64,000 bases of DNA from SW4 sp042466115 (lineage in GTDB: Bacteria; Pseudomonadota; Alphaproteobacteria; Rhodobacterales; Rhodobacteraceae), in contig NZ_JAXHBQ010000001.1 of assembly GCF_042466115.1 (NCBI RefSeq), positions 1,178,001-1,242,000 of the forward strand, in the 5' to 3' direction. A program made the translations under genes and the position numbers. Positions 18,613 through 27,155 of the stretch are shown in pieces. The notes below the pieces were generated by a model. It was not told where the DNA came from. It ran no database searches and saw only the letters and a program-made list of their open reading frames with translations. Position 1 is the first letter of the stretch, and every line of letters starts with the position of its first letter.

Positions 18613-19266
18613 TCATAGCGCGAAATCCGCTTCCCTGGCAAATCCGTCAACAACCGGCGCACCGGCATTGAACGCAAACCGCCACGTCACGGCACCATCC
18701 AACTTGTGGCCGATCCGCACAACACCAAGGGCAGATTCGGCGAAAACAACCGCAATCCGGCCACCTTCTTTCAACTGGTCCAACAGCGTGTCCGGCACCT
18801 GTTCGGCGGCACCTTGCAACATGATGATATCATAGGGGCCGCTTTTCTTGGCCCCCTCATGCAGCGGACCTTCGACAACTGCGGCATTATCGACACCATG
18901 TTCTGACAGGTTCTGCTGCGCCTCGCCGACGCGATCGCTGTCATCCTCGACGGCAACGACAAATTCAGCCATTTGCGCAAGCACGGCTGTCGAATAGCCC
19001 AAACCACACCCCAGATCGAGCACGACATCCGCCGGATCAATCATCAACGCATCCAGCATCTTGGCAAATGTGCGCGGCTCAAGCACCGTGCGACCACCTG
19101 CCAAGGTGATGTTTTCGCCCACATAAGCTGATTCCGACTTGTCGGCTGGCAGGAATTCTTCACGCGGGACGGACAGCATCGCGTCAATGATCGGGAACTT
19201 GGTCACATCAGACGGGCGCACCTGCGTGTCGACCATCATTGTGCGGCGGGATGCATAGTCGGCCAA
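18613..19266 (-). CDS. pcm: Protein-L-isoaspartate O-methyltransferase family protein
   Basis: This SAM-dependent methyltransferase of the PCMT family repairs isoaspartyl residues in damaged proteins. Motif I is DLGCGLGYSTAVLA, and the family segments MVDTQVRPSDVTKFPI, PREEFLPAD and LKEGGRIAVV are present. No ATG fits the start. I propose the TTG at 19266 (MADYASRRTMM), which begins at the usual family position behind a purine-rich GAAAGAG. A GTG at 19320 would add 18 non-conserved residues. It heads the pcm-tolC-PopZ-like operon and is divergent from tRNA-Cys. Confidence 0.85.
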   Translation of the reverse strand: MADYASRRTMMVDTQVRPSDVTKFPIIDAMLSVPREEFLPADKSESAYVGENITLAGGRTVLEPRTFAKMLDALMIDPADVVLDLGCGLGYSTAVLAQMAEFVVAVEDDSDRVGEAQQNLSEHGVDNAAVVEGPLHEGAKKSGPYDIIMLQGAAEQVPDTLLDQLKEGGRIAVVFAESALGVVRIGHKLDGAVTWRFAFNAGAPVVDGFAREADFAL

Positions 19267-19383
19267 AGCTAAACTCTTTCGTTCAGAATCTGTTGATTTG
19301 TGATGCCATAATCCGTTCACGGGGGCAACGCCTCATCACCGCTTGCACGACCTGCAATGCTGGTATATCCGGCCTGTGCTTCG

Positions 19384-19457
19384 GGCGAGTTGGCGGAGTG
19401 GTTACGCAGCGGATTGCAAATCCGTGTACACCGGTTCGATTCCGGTACTCGCCTCCA
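19384..19457 (+). tRNA. tRNA-Cys (GCA)
   Basis: The acceptor stem GGCGAGT (19384-19390) pairs with ACTCGCC (19447-19453). The anticodon loop TTGCAAA has GCA at 19416-19418. The T arm GGTTCGATTCC is canonical. The 3' CCA is encoded (19455-19457). The gene length is 74 nt. Confidence 0.97.
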
Positions 19458-19508
19458 TAGCATTCCCCGAGCTTGCCAAGTTGCCCAAAGCCAATCAATT
19501 TTGAAACC

Positions 19509-20447
19509 ATGTCAGGTTTTGTGGTATTTTTGGTGCGTTGGGCGGTTTTGCTGCGCCACCCACGGTTGTCTTACTGGTATCGCAAGGTGGATCGCTTCAA
19601 GCGGTTGCCCAATCCCGCAAACCCAATGACGATGAACGACAAGTATTATTGGCGAAAGATATTTGATCGCAGCCCCGAATTTATCGAGATTTCAGACAAG
19701 TTGCGCATTCGCGGCTGGTTGGAAAAGAACCAAATCCACATTGATGCGCCCGCCATCATCTGGACCGGCAAAGACCCATCCGACATGCCCGGCGATGTGT
19801 TGGCACGCGGTGTCGTCGTCAAGGTAAACCATGGCAGCGGGACAAATATCATACTGCACGATGCGCCACCCGATCGTGCGTCCCTTGACCGTCAACTGCG
19901 CAAACACCTGCGCAAGCGGCACGGGCGCAAGCGGCTGGAATGGAGGTATTTCGGGATCACGCCAAAGCTGCTTGTCGAAACTTTCATTCCGGGCCTTACG
20001 ACGGAATTCAAGGTTTACACATTCGGGGACCGTATTGAGCGTCTGGTGATTATCTATGATCGCTTCACCGATGAATTGGCTGATGTCTGGCTTCCGGATG
20101 GACAGGGTGGCTGGGCATATTTTGGGGGCGCGGCGGCTGTCGAAAAACGCGCCAACCGCCCTTTGCCCGTCAACACGCACGAGGCCTTGGAAATATCCCG
20201 CCAGATCGGTCGACATTTCGATCACATGCGCGTCGATATCCTGTCGGGCGCGGGCAAGATTTGGTTTAGCGAATTCACGATCTATAACATGGGTGGCTAT
20301 TTGCCCTTTGTCGGTGATGTGCCGGACGAGCCGGTCAACACCTCCTGGGATCTGTGCACTAGCTGGTTCCTAAGCACGCCACAAACCGGATGGCGCAAGA
20401 TCTATGCCAATAGCCTAAGGGACGTGATCGGATCGCATGAAACCTGA
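19509..20447 (+). CDS. TupA-like ATP-grasp protein
   Basis: This 312-residue protein resembles the TupA-like ATP-grasp family, found with genes for teichuronopeptide and other surface polymers. Such enzymes ligate a carboxylate to an amine using ATP. Recognisable segments are VVKVNHGSGTNIIL, TPKLLVETFIPG, EFKVYTFGDRIERLVIIYDRF, and HFDHMRVDIL followed by IWFSEFTIYNMGGYLPF, which carries the typical acidic metal-binding residues. The ATG at 19509 is preferred over a TTG at 19473. The gene starts 51 bp after tRNA-Cys. No other surface-polymer genes are adjacent, so the substrate is unknown. Confidence 0.75.
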   Translation: MSGFVVFLVRWAVLLRHPRLSYWYRKVDRFKRLPNPANPMTMNDKYYWRKIFDRSPEFIEISDKLRIRGWLEKNQIHIDAPAIIWTGKDPSDMPGDVLARGVVVKVNHGSGTNIILHDAPPDRASLDRQLRKHLRKRHGRKRLEWRYFGITPKLLVETFIPGLTTEFKVYTFGDRIERLVIIYDRFTDELADVWLPDGQGGWAYFGGAAAVEKRANRPLPVNTHEALEISRQIGRHFDHMRVDILSGAGKIWFSEFTIYNMGGYLPFVGDVPDEPVNTSWDLCTSWFLSTPQTGWRKIYANSLRDVIGSHET

Positions 20448-20476
20448 AGTGCTGCGCCCCGTCTGGGCGCGATTGC

Positions 20477-21574
20477 CTAGCGACGCATCATCCGGTCGCG
20501 CCCTGTGCCGGCGGCCGCAACATCACGTGCTGGCACGCCTGTCGCCTTGATCAGCGCAAAGACGGTCATGCCATCGGCAAGACCCATCGCCGCCGCCGAC
20601 CGCCGTGTCACCCGCGCCAGCAGACGGTCGTTCCCCGATTGCAAGCCTACAGCCACGCCCGGCCCCTGCCCTTGCGACATGCCGGTAATCTGCGCCGCGA
20701 TCACGTTCAGCGCGCTCATGCCCGTTGGGCGGTGCAGGGACAGGATCACCTCTTGGGCCGGCACGCGGACCCGCACCAGCGTGCCAACCGGGCCCAGATC
20801 GCCGGGCAGCAACAATTGCCCCTTGCTGATCGTCACGGTGGTCAGTTGATCGCCCGCGTCATAGCCCATCACTCGGCCCGAAATCACGGCCCCAGCATCA
20901 CTGGCACCAAGGTAGGGCACGGCCACAGGGCTGCTCAGAACATCGTCAATCGGACCTGACAGGCGCACCTTGCCGTGATCCATCAGCACGATGTGATTGG
21001 CCAGCCGCGCAACCTCGGACACATCATGGCTGACATAAAGGATCGGCAGGTCAGTGCTGTCGCGCAGACGTTCAAGATAGGGCATGATTTCGTCCTTGCG
21101 CGGCGCATCCAGGGCGCTAAGGGGTTCATCCAGCAGCAAAAGCCGCGGGTTGCGCATCAGGGCACGGCCCAGCGCAACGCGCTGGCGTTCCCCGCCTGAC
21201 AGGCGATCGGGGCGGCGGTCCAGCAGCCCTTCAAGCCCCAGCATTTGCACAACGTGATCGGCGTTGTGCTGCCCGCCATATGCCAGATTGCGCGCAACGC
21301 TCATATGCGGAAACAGGCGCGCATCCTGAAAGACATAACCCACGTCGCGCTTTGCCACCGGCACATTGATCCGCGCATCCCGATCAAACAGCGTCTTGTC
21401 CCCAACCGCGATCCGCCCCTGTGTTGGACACAGCAACCCGGCAATCGCATTGATCACCGTTGTCTTGCCTGATCCCGATGGCCCGAATAGCGCCGTCAAC
21501 CCGACCGGCGCATCAAAGGTCGCATCAAGTGTAAAGCCGTCAAAGGCATGTTTCAGATCGACGCGCAGGGTCAT
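20477..21574 (-). CDS. modC: Molybdate ABC transporter ATPase ModC
   Basis: This is the ATP-hydrolysing subunit of the molybdate importer, 365 residues. Walker A GPSGSGKTT, signature LSGGERQR, Walker B LLLLDEPLSALD and switch histidine YVSHD are intact. A C-terminal Mop/TOBE region (about residues 290-350, MSALNVIAAQITGMSQ) binds oxyanion and senses molybdate, as in classical ModC. The start overlaps the modB stop by 4 bp. Gene order in transcription is modA-modB-modC. The molybdate taken up would feed molybdenum cofactor enzymes such as the CoxL-like protein at the window start. Confidence 0.95.
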   Translation of the reverse strand: MTLRVDLKHAFDGFTLDATFDAPVGLTALFGPSGSGKTTVINAIAGLLCPTQGRIAVGDKTLFDRDARINVPVAKRDVGYVFQDARLFPHMSVARNLAYGGQHNADHVVQMLGLEGLLDRRPDRLSGGERQRVALGRALMRNPRLLLLDEPLSALDAPRKDEIMPYLERLRDSTDLPILYVSHDVSEVARLANHIVLMDHGKVRLSGPIDDVLSSPVAVPYLGASDAGAVISGRVMGYDAGDQLTTVTISKGQLLLPGDLGPVGTLVRVRVPAQEVILSLHRPTGMSALNVIAAQITGMSQGQGPGVAVGLQSGNDRLLARVTRRSAAAMGLADGMTVFALIKATGVPARDVAAAGTGRDRMMRR

Positions 21575-22263
21575 AACCCGCCCCCGCGCAAGCGCCGTGA
21601 CATCAGTTCCGACACCACCAGCGCGCCCATGGCGATGGCGATCGACACCACCGCAAGGCGCAGCGCCAAAGGCTCGCCGCCGGGCACCTCAAGCAGCAAA
21701 TCAATCGCCAGCGGAATGGTTTGGGTCTGGCCGGGGATATTGGACACGAAAGTGATCGTTGCACCAAATTCGCCCATCGCCTTGGCAAAACCCAGCACCG
21801 CGCCAACAATGATCCCCGGCATGATCAGCGGCAGGGTGATCGTGGTGAACACGCGCAGGCGGGACGCGCCCAAGGTTGCCGCCGCCTGTTCCAGATTGCG
21901 ATCAACCGCTTCGACAGCCAGCCGGATTGCGCGCACCATCAACGGGAACCCCATGATCGCCGCCGCCAGTGCCGCGCCGGTCCAGCGAAAGGCGAAAATC
22001 AGGCCAAACAGGCTCTCGAACACCTGCCCCAGTGGTCCGTTGCGCCCGAACCCAAGCAACAACAGATACCCTGTGACAACCGGCGGCATGACCAGCGGCA
22101 AATGCACAAGGATATTCAGCACCCCCCGTCCCCAGAACCGCCTGCGCGCCAGCACCAGCGCGACCGCGATGCCAAACGGCAGGCTGATCACCGTGGCCCA
22201 AATGGCAACCTTGAGCGACAACCACACAGCTGCCCATTCTGCGGGGCCAAGGAAATCAGCCAT
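21571..22263 (-). CDS. modB: Molybdate ABC transporter permease ModB
   Basis: This 230-residue inner-membrane permease has about five hydrophobic segments. The cytoplasmic coupling loop is near AAATLGASRLRVFTTITLPL, the EAA motif that contacts ModC. LVMPPVVTGYLLLLGFGRNGPLG is characteristic of ModB. It overlaps modA by 8 bp at its start and modC by 4 bp at its end, so all three subunits are co-translated. Confidence 0.95.
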   Translation of the reverse strand: MADFLGPAEWAAVWLSLKVAIWATVISLPFGIAVALVLARRRFWGRGVLNILVHLPLVMPPVVTGYLLLLGFGRNGPLGQVFESLFGLIFAFRWTGAALAAAIMGFPLMVRAIRLAVEAVDRNLEQAAATLGASRLRVFTTITLPLIMPGIIVGAVLGFAKAMGEFGATITFVSNIPGQTQTIPLAIDLLLEVPGGEPLALRLAVVSIAIAMGALVVSELMSRRLRGGGL

Positions 22264-23014
22264 CGGGCGCCACGCTGGTAAAGCCGTGCGCTAGCATCAC
22301 CTTCTGGCCCGCGATGCCGCGCAAGTCGTGCAGGAAATCCGTCGCCTCGGCAGCCATGGGCGTGCGCAAGACGGCGGCGGGATAGCGAATGGCGGGGTGG
22401 CTGTCGGGTGGAAAAGTCGCCGCAATCACCAGATCGGGCGCGGCCATGACATCAGAGGCATAAACAACACCCAAACGCGCCTCACCGATCTGCACCAGGC
22501 GCAGGGCCGCACGCACGTTGGCGGTTTGCGCGACATGGGGGGCGACGGCGTCCCACAGATCAAGGGATTGCAAAGCCGCCTTGCCGTAAATCCCCGCAGG
22601 CACCGCATCGACCAGCGCCATGGCAAGCGGGCGATCATCAAGTCGGGCCACGATGTCGGCAGGCGCGGTCAGATCAACCGGCGACCCGCCAGACATGACC
22701 AGCACAAGGCTGTTGCCCGCGATATCGGCGCGCGTGCCTTCGATAATCAGGTTTGACGCCTCGATCTGGTCCATCCAGTCGGGATTGGCGGATACAAATA
22801 TATCTGCCGGGGCGCCCAGCATGATCTGGCGCGCAAGTGCGGAACTGGCAGCAAAGGAAAACACGACCTCGTGACCACTTTTGTCGCTCCAGGCTTGCGC
22901 TGCATCCTCAAGCGCGTCTTTCATGCTGGAGGCGGCAAAAACGGTGATCGTTTCGGCGCGCGCACTGCCCGCCAGAACAATCAAAACCGCTGTGATGACG
23001 CCCATCCATTTCAT
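22256..23014 (-). CDS. modA: Molybdate-binding periplasmic protein ModA
   Basis: This is the periplasmic receptor of the molybdate importer, 252 residues, with a signal peptide cut after SARA (about residue 20). The mature protein begins ETITVFAASSMKDALEDAA. The serines of the AASSMK and FAASSALARQI segments form the oxyanion pocket in ModA. GAPADIFVSANPDWMD and the C-terminal LHDLRGIAGQKVMLAHGF are typical. It is the first gene of modABC and is preceded 17 bp upstream by a strong GC hairpin that may affect expression. Confidence 0.93.
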   Translation of the reverse strand: MKWMGVITAVLIVLAGSARAETITVFAASSMKDALEDAAQAWSDKSGHEVVFSFAASSALARQIMLGAPADIFVSANPDWMDQIEASNLIIEGTRADIAGNSLVLVMSGGSPVDLTAPADIVARLDDRPLAMALVDAVPAGIYGKAALQSLDLWDAVAPHVAQTANVRAALRLVQIGEARLGVVYASDVMAAPDLVIAATFPPDSHPAIRYPAAVLRTPMAAEATDFLHDLRGIAGQKVMLAHGFTSVAPDG

Positions 23015-23030
23015 TGCCGAAACATCGCCC

Positions 23031-23060
23031 CCCGCCCCCGTATTGGCAAGAGGGGGCGGG
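23031..23060 (-). promoter_or_regulatory. GC hairpin in the modA leader
   Basis: CCCGCCCCC (23031-23039) is the exact complement of GGGGGCGGG (23052-23060), with a 12-nt spacer. It lies between the divergent modA and Nudix genes, in the likely 5' untranslated region of modA. No T tract follows, so it is not a simple terminator. It could be an attenuator or an RNA control element; the role is inferred from position only. Confidence 0.45.
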
Positions 23061-23110
23061 CAACTGTTTCAAGGGTTTGCAAGGGATCGCTTGTTCATTA
23101 GGCTAAAGTC

Positions 23111-23608
23111 ATGGGCAGTAAGACAATTGCAGCGAAAGCGATGACACTCCACAAGAGCGGCCAACCCAGAATGAACCTTGATGGCGCGCACAAGACCGAT
23201 GTGCGCACACAATTTGCCGCGCTGTGCTATCGCCTGCACAACGGCAAGGTGGAATTCTGCCTGATCACCAGCCGCAACGCGGGGCGCTGGATCATTCCAA
23301 AAGGCTGGCCAATGGATGGCACAACCCCTGCCAAAGCCGCCGCCACCGAAGCCTTTGAGGAAGCTGGGCTTGAAGGCAAGGTGCATGGACAATCCCTTGG
23401 GGTTTTCACCTACGAAAAGGAAATCACCGATGGGTCCACCCCTTGCCTTGCGATTGTCTATGCGCTGCGGGTTAAAACGGTGCTGTCGGATTGGCCCGAA
23501 CGCAAACAGCGCCGCCGCAAATGGTTTGGCCGCAAGAAAGCTGCCGCGCGGATTTCCAACCCCGAATTGCGCCAGATGATCCTGAAATTCGACCCGACCC
23601 AGCTTTAG
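23111..23608 (+). CDS. Nudix hydrolase (diphosphoinositol-phosphatase-like group)
   Basis: This 165-residue Nudix-fold protein would cleave a nucleoside diphosphate linked to another moiety. The Nudix box lies around GTTPAKAAATEAFEEAGLEG. The EExG glutamates that bind the metal are present, but the usual arginine of REUXEE is threonine (TEAFEE), as in several alphaproteobacterial relatives. IIPKGWPMDG precedes the box as in the diphosphoinositol polyphosphate phosphohydrolase-like branch. The basic tail ERKQRRRKWFGRKKAA is notable. It is divergent from modABC and followed 63 bp later by the DUF1178 gene. Confidence 0.85.
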   Translation: MGSKTIAAKAMTLHKSGQPRMNLDGAHKTDVRTQFAALCYRLHNGKVEFCLITSRNAGRWIIPKGWPMDGTTPAKAAATEAFEEAGLEGKVHGQSLGVFTYEKEITDGSTPCLAIVYALRVKTVLSDWPERKQRRRKWFGRKKAAARISNPELRQMILKFDPTQL

Positions 23609-23671
23609 CAGCCTTTGCACGGGCGCTTGGGCGCTCTATCTATGGGGCAGTTGTTCCTTTTGGGCCCCGCC

Positions 23672-24085
23672 ATGATCCGCTTTGATCTCAAATGCAGTGC
23701 TGACCACCACTTTGATAGCTGGTTCCAGTCGGGTGCCGCCTTTGACACGGTGCGCGCGGCCGGGATGCTGTCCTGCCCGACATGTGGCACGACCGAGGTG
23801 GAAAAGGCGCTGATGGCGCCGCCCGTTACCAAATCGGTCAAAGGCCCCTTGCAATCCAAGGACACCGACACCGAAAAAGCGCTCGCCAAATTGCGCCACG
23901 AAGTTGAAACCACATCGGACTACGTTGGCCTGCAATTCGCCAGCGAAGCACGCAAAATGCATGCCGGCGACAGTCCTGAACGCCCGATTTACGGCGAAGC
24001 GCGCGCCGAAGATGCCCGCAAACTGCTTGCGGACGGTGTGCCCGTGTTGCCGCTGCCTTTTATGCCCAAACGAAAGACAAATTAG
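23672..24085 (+). CDS. DUF1178 family protein
   Basis: This 137-residue cytoplasmic protein starts MIRFDLKCSADHHFDSWF. It carries one CxxC pair (SCPTCGTTEVEKALMAPPV), the family's likely zinc knuckle. The C-terminus ending LLADGVPVLPLPF is characteristic of DUF1178. An in-frame start at 23615 would add 19 residues unlike the family. The function of DUF1178 is unknown. It is the last core-type gene before the accessory block. Confidence 0.85.
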   Translation: MIRFDLKCSADHHFDSWFQSGAAFDTVRAAGMLSCPTCGTTEVEKALMAPPVTKSVKGPLQSKDTDTEKALAKLRHEVETTSDYVGLQFASEARKMHAGDSPERPIYGEARAEDARKLLADGVPVLPLPFMPKRKTN

Positions 24086-24750
24086 GGCGAGTGTCCAATC
24101 CCGATGGCCAATCGTTGGAATACAGGCACCCGAAACTCCCCGAAGCAGTCATTCACATGCGGCCACGCGGAAGTCCTGTTTGCGGGACAAAGTTGCCTTT
24201 TGCAGGTGCGGCTATTGCTGACGCAGCATTTGCTCACTCATTCAGAACGCTTGATGTTGTAGCGCGGCGGAAGTCGCCAATCCGGTCGTTCGCAGGCGTC
24301 GATTTCGCCTATACCAAGAACGCACTTTCGTTGCGACTATGTTGTACAAGCGAGACGCGCGACTATTATGCCGTTCCGAGTTGCCGGTAGATCACCTTTA
24401 GAGAGGGAAACTCGGCGATAGAGATCGCGCTTGGTGCCACGTTCTTTCTTTGATCGGCACGGACCTGCAAGGCGAACAAGTCGTCAAGATCGTCGCGAAC
24501 GACAGGCGCGAGTGAGATCATCAAACATTTCTCTGATTGAGTGCAAAAGGCTGGGGCCACATGCTATGCGCGGGGTATGTAGCAGAACATTGCGTCCGAT
24601 ACCAAGGGACAGGGCGTTGCCGAAACGGCAAACACCCCCTGCAATCGCGATCTTGGATGGGTAGGTATGGGCTCAGCACCGACGAACGCTGCATTAGATA
24701 CGGATACCCACTTTGAAATGGCGAACGGCAGGACCGTTCGCCAAGGTAGC
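24086..24750 (+). other. Degraded interval at the left edge of the accessory block
   Basis: This 665-bp interval between the DUF1178 gene and the recombinase pseudogene has no intact gene I can support. It holds a 51-codon GNAT-like fragment on the minus strand (24366-24521). The plus-strand open frame at 24091-24390 has no recognisable protein character. The base composition is visibly less GC-rich than the genes to the left. Confidence 0.5.
24366..24521 (-). pseudogene. Truncated GNAT acetyltransferase N-terminus
   Basis: Fifty-one codons from the ATG at 24521 encode MISLAPVVRDDLDDLFALQV followed by RADQRKNVAPSAISIAEF. This resembles the first strand and helix of spermidine-acetyltransferase-like (BltD-like) GNAT proteins, including the segment just before the family diverges. 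It then stops after a short unrelated tail. The acetyl-CoA-binding motif is absent, so this can only be a remnant. The assignment rests on one short resemblance and is tentative. Confidence 0.4.
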
Positions 24751-25383
24751 TCAGATATCGATGCGCTCCGCGATACTTAGCGCATCTTCGAGTTCAACGC
24801 CAAGGTAACGGACAGTGCTGTCGACCTTGGTATGACCCAGCAGCAGTTGGACAGCTCGGAGATTGCCAGTCTTGCGATAGATTTCCGCTGCCTTTGTTCG
24901 GCGCAACGAGTGCGTGCCGTAACCGCTCGGCTCTAGCCCTATTGCCGTCACCCAGTCGCGTACAATTCGACCGTACTGCCGCGTCGATATGTGTGGCCGG
25001 TCGTGGAAGCGACTTGGGAACATGAAACGGCCCGCGAACATCTCAGACGATTTGACTCAGGCCAATACAGTTTCCCGTGTGTTTTCCGTCAGTTCGAACT
25101 GAACAGGTCGCTTCGTCTTACTTTGGATCACGGAAACACGCTCTCGTACTCGATCAACCGTCACGAGATCGCTCACCGCAAGTTTGACCAAATCGCAGCC
25201 GCGCAATTTGCTATCGATGGCGACGTTGAACAAGGCAAGGTCTCGCAGATTGCCCGCCAGTTCTAGCCGTGCCCGGATCGCCCAGACCTGCTTCGGTAAC
25301 AGCGGACGCTTCTGACCGATGATCCGCCCCCTGTTCCATGCTCTGGGTTTTGGGGTAGTTGCTGGAAGTTGGACTCTTGGCAT
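24751..25383 (-). pseudogene. Tyrosine recombinase/integrase with in-frame TGA
   Basis: This is a 211-codon gene for a compact tyrosine recombinase of the kind common in alphaproteobacterial genomes. From the ATG at 25383 it reads MPRVQLPATTPKPRAWNRG and reaches the first catalytic arginine region SKLRGCDLVKL. After TENTRETVLA a TGA at 25059-25057 interrupts it. The same frame continues through VKSSEMFAG and FMFPSR to the catalytic block HSLRRTKAA, LLLGHTK and the nucleophile region STVRYLG. Intact relatives have a tryptophan (TGG) at the interrupted codon, so one G-to-A change explains the defect. Total length (633 nt) is normal. The gene faces away from the accessory block and is probably inactive. 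Confidence 0.85.
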
Positions 25384-25553
25384 GATTTGCCCTCCAATCC
25401 TCCCTCCATTCCCTGACATCAGCACAGCGCTGACGCCAAGACCATACCATCAAGTTGAATGGTTGATCTCAGAACGCCCTAGCCGCAGCAGTTGCCGCGA
25501 ATGCATTTGGCGGCTAAGAGCACGAACTGAGAGTTTGACATCCTTGCCGTGAG

Positions 25554-26441
25554 CTAGGTCAAGTACCTTTCAAAATGTGCAATCGTGCGCTCCCATGACA
25601 AGTCCGCCATGGCTTCATCAAATCGCGGCGTGCTGTCGTTGTGGAAGCCGTGATTGGCACCCTTGTAGATGTATGCCTCGTAGTTTTTGCCATTGGCGAT
25701 GAGGGCCGCTTTGTAGTCGGGCCAGCCGGCGTTTACGCGCTCGTCTAACGCGCCATAGTGCAACAGCAATGGCGCTTGGATTCTCGGCACATCCTCTGCG
25801 CTTGCTTGCCTTCCGTAGTAGGGAACGGACGCCTTGAGTTCTGGATAGGCCACCGCCGCCGCATTCGCGACGCCTCCGCCATAGCAAAAGCCGGTAATCC
25901 CGACGTTTCCGGTTGATCCTTCATGGTTCATCAAAAACTCAACAGCAGCAAAAAAGTCATTCATCAGTTTCCCAGAGTTGACAGTCCGCTGTAGATCTCG
26001 CCCCTCGGCATCGTTGCCCGGATATCCGCCCACCGAGGTCAAGCCGTCCGGTGCGAGCGCCATGAAGCCGGCCTTTGCAAGCCGTCGCGCGACGTCTTCA
26101 ATATAGGGGTTCAGCCCACGATTTTCGTGGACAACGACAACCGCCGGAAGTTTGCCTTCGACACCAGCAGGGCGAACCATATAGCCGCGAACCTCGCCGT
26201 GTCCGTTGGGTGACGGATACATGATATATTCCGGCACGATATCAGGATCGTTGAACGAAACCTGTTCTGCCAAGGCGTAGTTGGGCGACATTAATCCTAG
26301 GATGGTTGTGGCTGTCATCCCGGCAACCGCGAATTTCGTGGCCCCTTCGAGAAACTCTCGCTTTGTGATCATGCCATGCGCGTAGAAGTTGTAGAGTTCG
26401 AGGAGTTTTGGGTCGAAGTCTTTTGCCGTTAGTCGGGTCAT
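25554..26441 (-). CDS. Dienelactone hydrolase family protein with exported-like N-terminus
   Basis: This is an alpha/beta hydrolase of the dienelactone hydrolase family, 295 residues. The triad is visible: cysteine nucleophile at 186 in GFCYGGG, aspartate 233 in GALDERV and histidine 264 in GANHGFH. An N-terminal extension of about 60 residues includes ITKREFLEGATKFAVAGMTA and a hydrophobic run ending NYALA. It looks like a Tat-type signal with KR in place of RR. An AGGAGA ribosome site precedes the ATG at 26441; the longer reading to 26501 is unlikely. It is divergent from the intradiol-dioxygenase-like gene, and the shared 220 bp probably holds both promoters. The true substrate is unknown. 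Confidence 0.85.
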   Translation of the reverse strand: MTRLTAKDFDPKLLELYNFYAHGMITKREFLEGATKFAVAGMTATTILGLMSPNYALAEQVSFNDPDIVPEYIMYPSPNGHGEVRGYMVRPAGVEGKLPAVVVVHENRGLNPYIEDVARRLAKAGFMALAPDGLTSVGGYPGNDAEGRDLQRTVNSGKLMNDFFAAVEFLMNHEGSTGNVGITGFCYGGGVANAAAVAYPELKASVPYYGRQASAEDVPRIQAPLLLHYGALDERVNAGWPDYKAALIANGKNYEAYIYKGANHGFHNDSTPRFDEAMADLSWERTIAHFERYLT

Positions 26442-26661
26442 AACTATCTCTCCTGAAATTGTGGGATGGTCCGAGTATGACCAATACCCGTGGTCAGACA
26501 AAACTTTTTGGTATTCGAACCCTCACCGCGACATCACAATAGTGTGACGATTTCTTCTCCATACGGCAGGCCTCTCGCGGTGAAATTCCAGATCGAAAGT
26601 GCTATAATGAGACGTCGATCTAATTGAGTGAAGCATCTGGCGATTGAAGGAAGGACGCAGA

Positions 26662-27150
26662 ATGACCCGCAGACATTACACGCGCCGTGCCGTTGTTGCA
26701 TCCGCTGGCGCCGCCTTGGCGACAAGTGGTTTAGGCCTGCTATCCGCTGTTCAAGCCCAAGCTCTCGCGCCAACGCCGACCATGCGTGGCGGGGCGAATA
26801 ACTATCGCCCCAACGCTGCGATTGTTGACCGGATTGGTGGCGGCGGCTTCTGGATGACTGGCACAGTTCGTCGGGCAGGCGACGGGGCACCATTGGCCGG
26901 TCAGCGCATTCAAATCTGGGCCCATACAACCGAAGGGCATGAACGTGACCCGCACAGTCATGGCGCGACCCTAACGGACGCAGACGGGAGCTTTCGACTT
27001 GAGATGCCGCAGATCGTGCCGGCATTTGGTCAACCTCACGGGCATCTCGCCTATGACAGCGGTGAATTTGAAACCGTGTTTCTGCGACCAGTGATGCAAA
27101 GCCCAAGCGACACAAGCCTACATGCAGATTTCGTCCTCGTGCCGGCCTAA
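26662..27150 (+). CDS. Tat-exported intradiol dioxygenase-like protein
   Basis: This 162-residue protein has an N-terminal TRRAVVASAGAALATSG Tat-type signal and a domain resembling the beta-barrel core of intradiol ring-cleavage dioxygenases (VRRAGDGAPLAGQRIQIW, then TLTDADGSFRLEMP). The paired histidines of the iron site appear as PHGHL (H126, H128). I cannot find the two tyrosine ligands at their expected spots; the position before the HxH reads VPAFGQ where enzymes have PGPYPW-like sequence. It may bind metal without classic catechol cleavage. GAAGGA precedes the ATG at 26662. It lies 5 bp before the ferric-reductase-like membrane gene, so the two are co-transcribed. Confidence 0.7.
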   Translation: MTRRHYTRRAVVASAGAALATSGLGLLSAVQAQALAPTPTMRGGANNYRPNAAIVDRIGGGGFWMTGTVRRAGDGAPLAGQRIQIWAHTTEGHERDPHSHGATLTDADGSFRLEMPQIVPAFGQPHGHLAYDSGEFETVFLRPVMQSPSDTSLHADFVLVPA

Positions 27151-27155
27151 CGGAC

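Noticed and set aside
24091..24390. 99-codon plus-strand frame after DUF1178
   Set aside because: No family character and poor amino acid pattern; it ends inside the GNAT fragment.
26662..27150. Functional protocatechuate dioxygenase
   Set aside because: The expected tyrosine ligands are not visible and the domain is short; called dioxygenase-like only.
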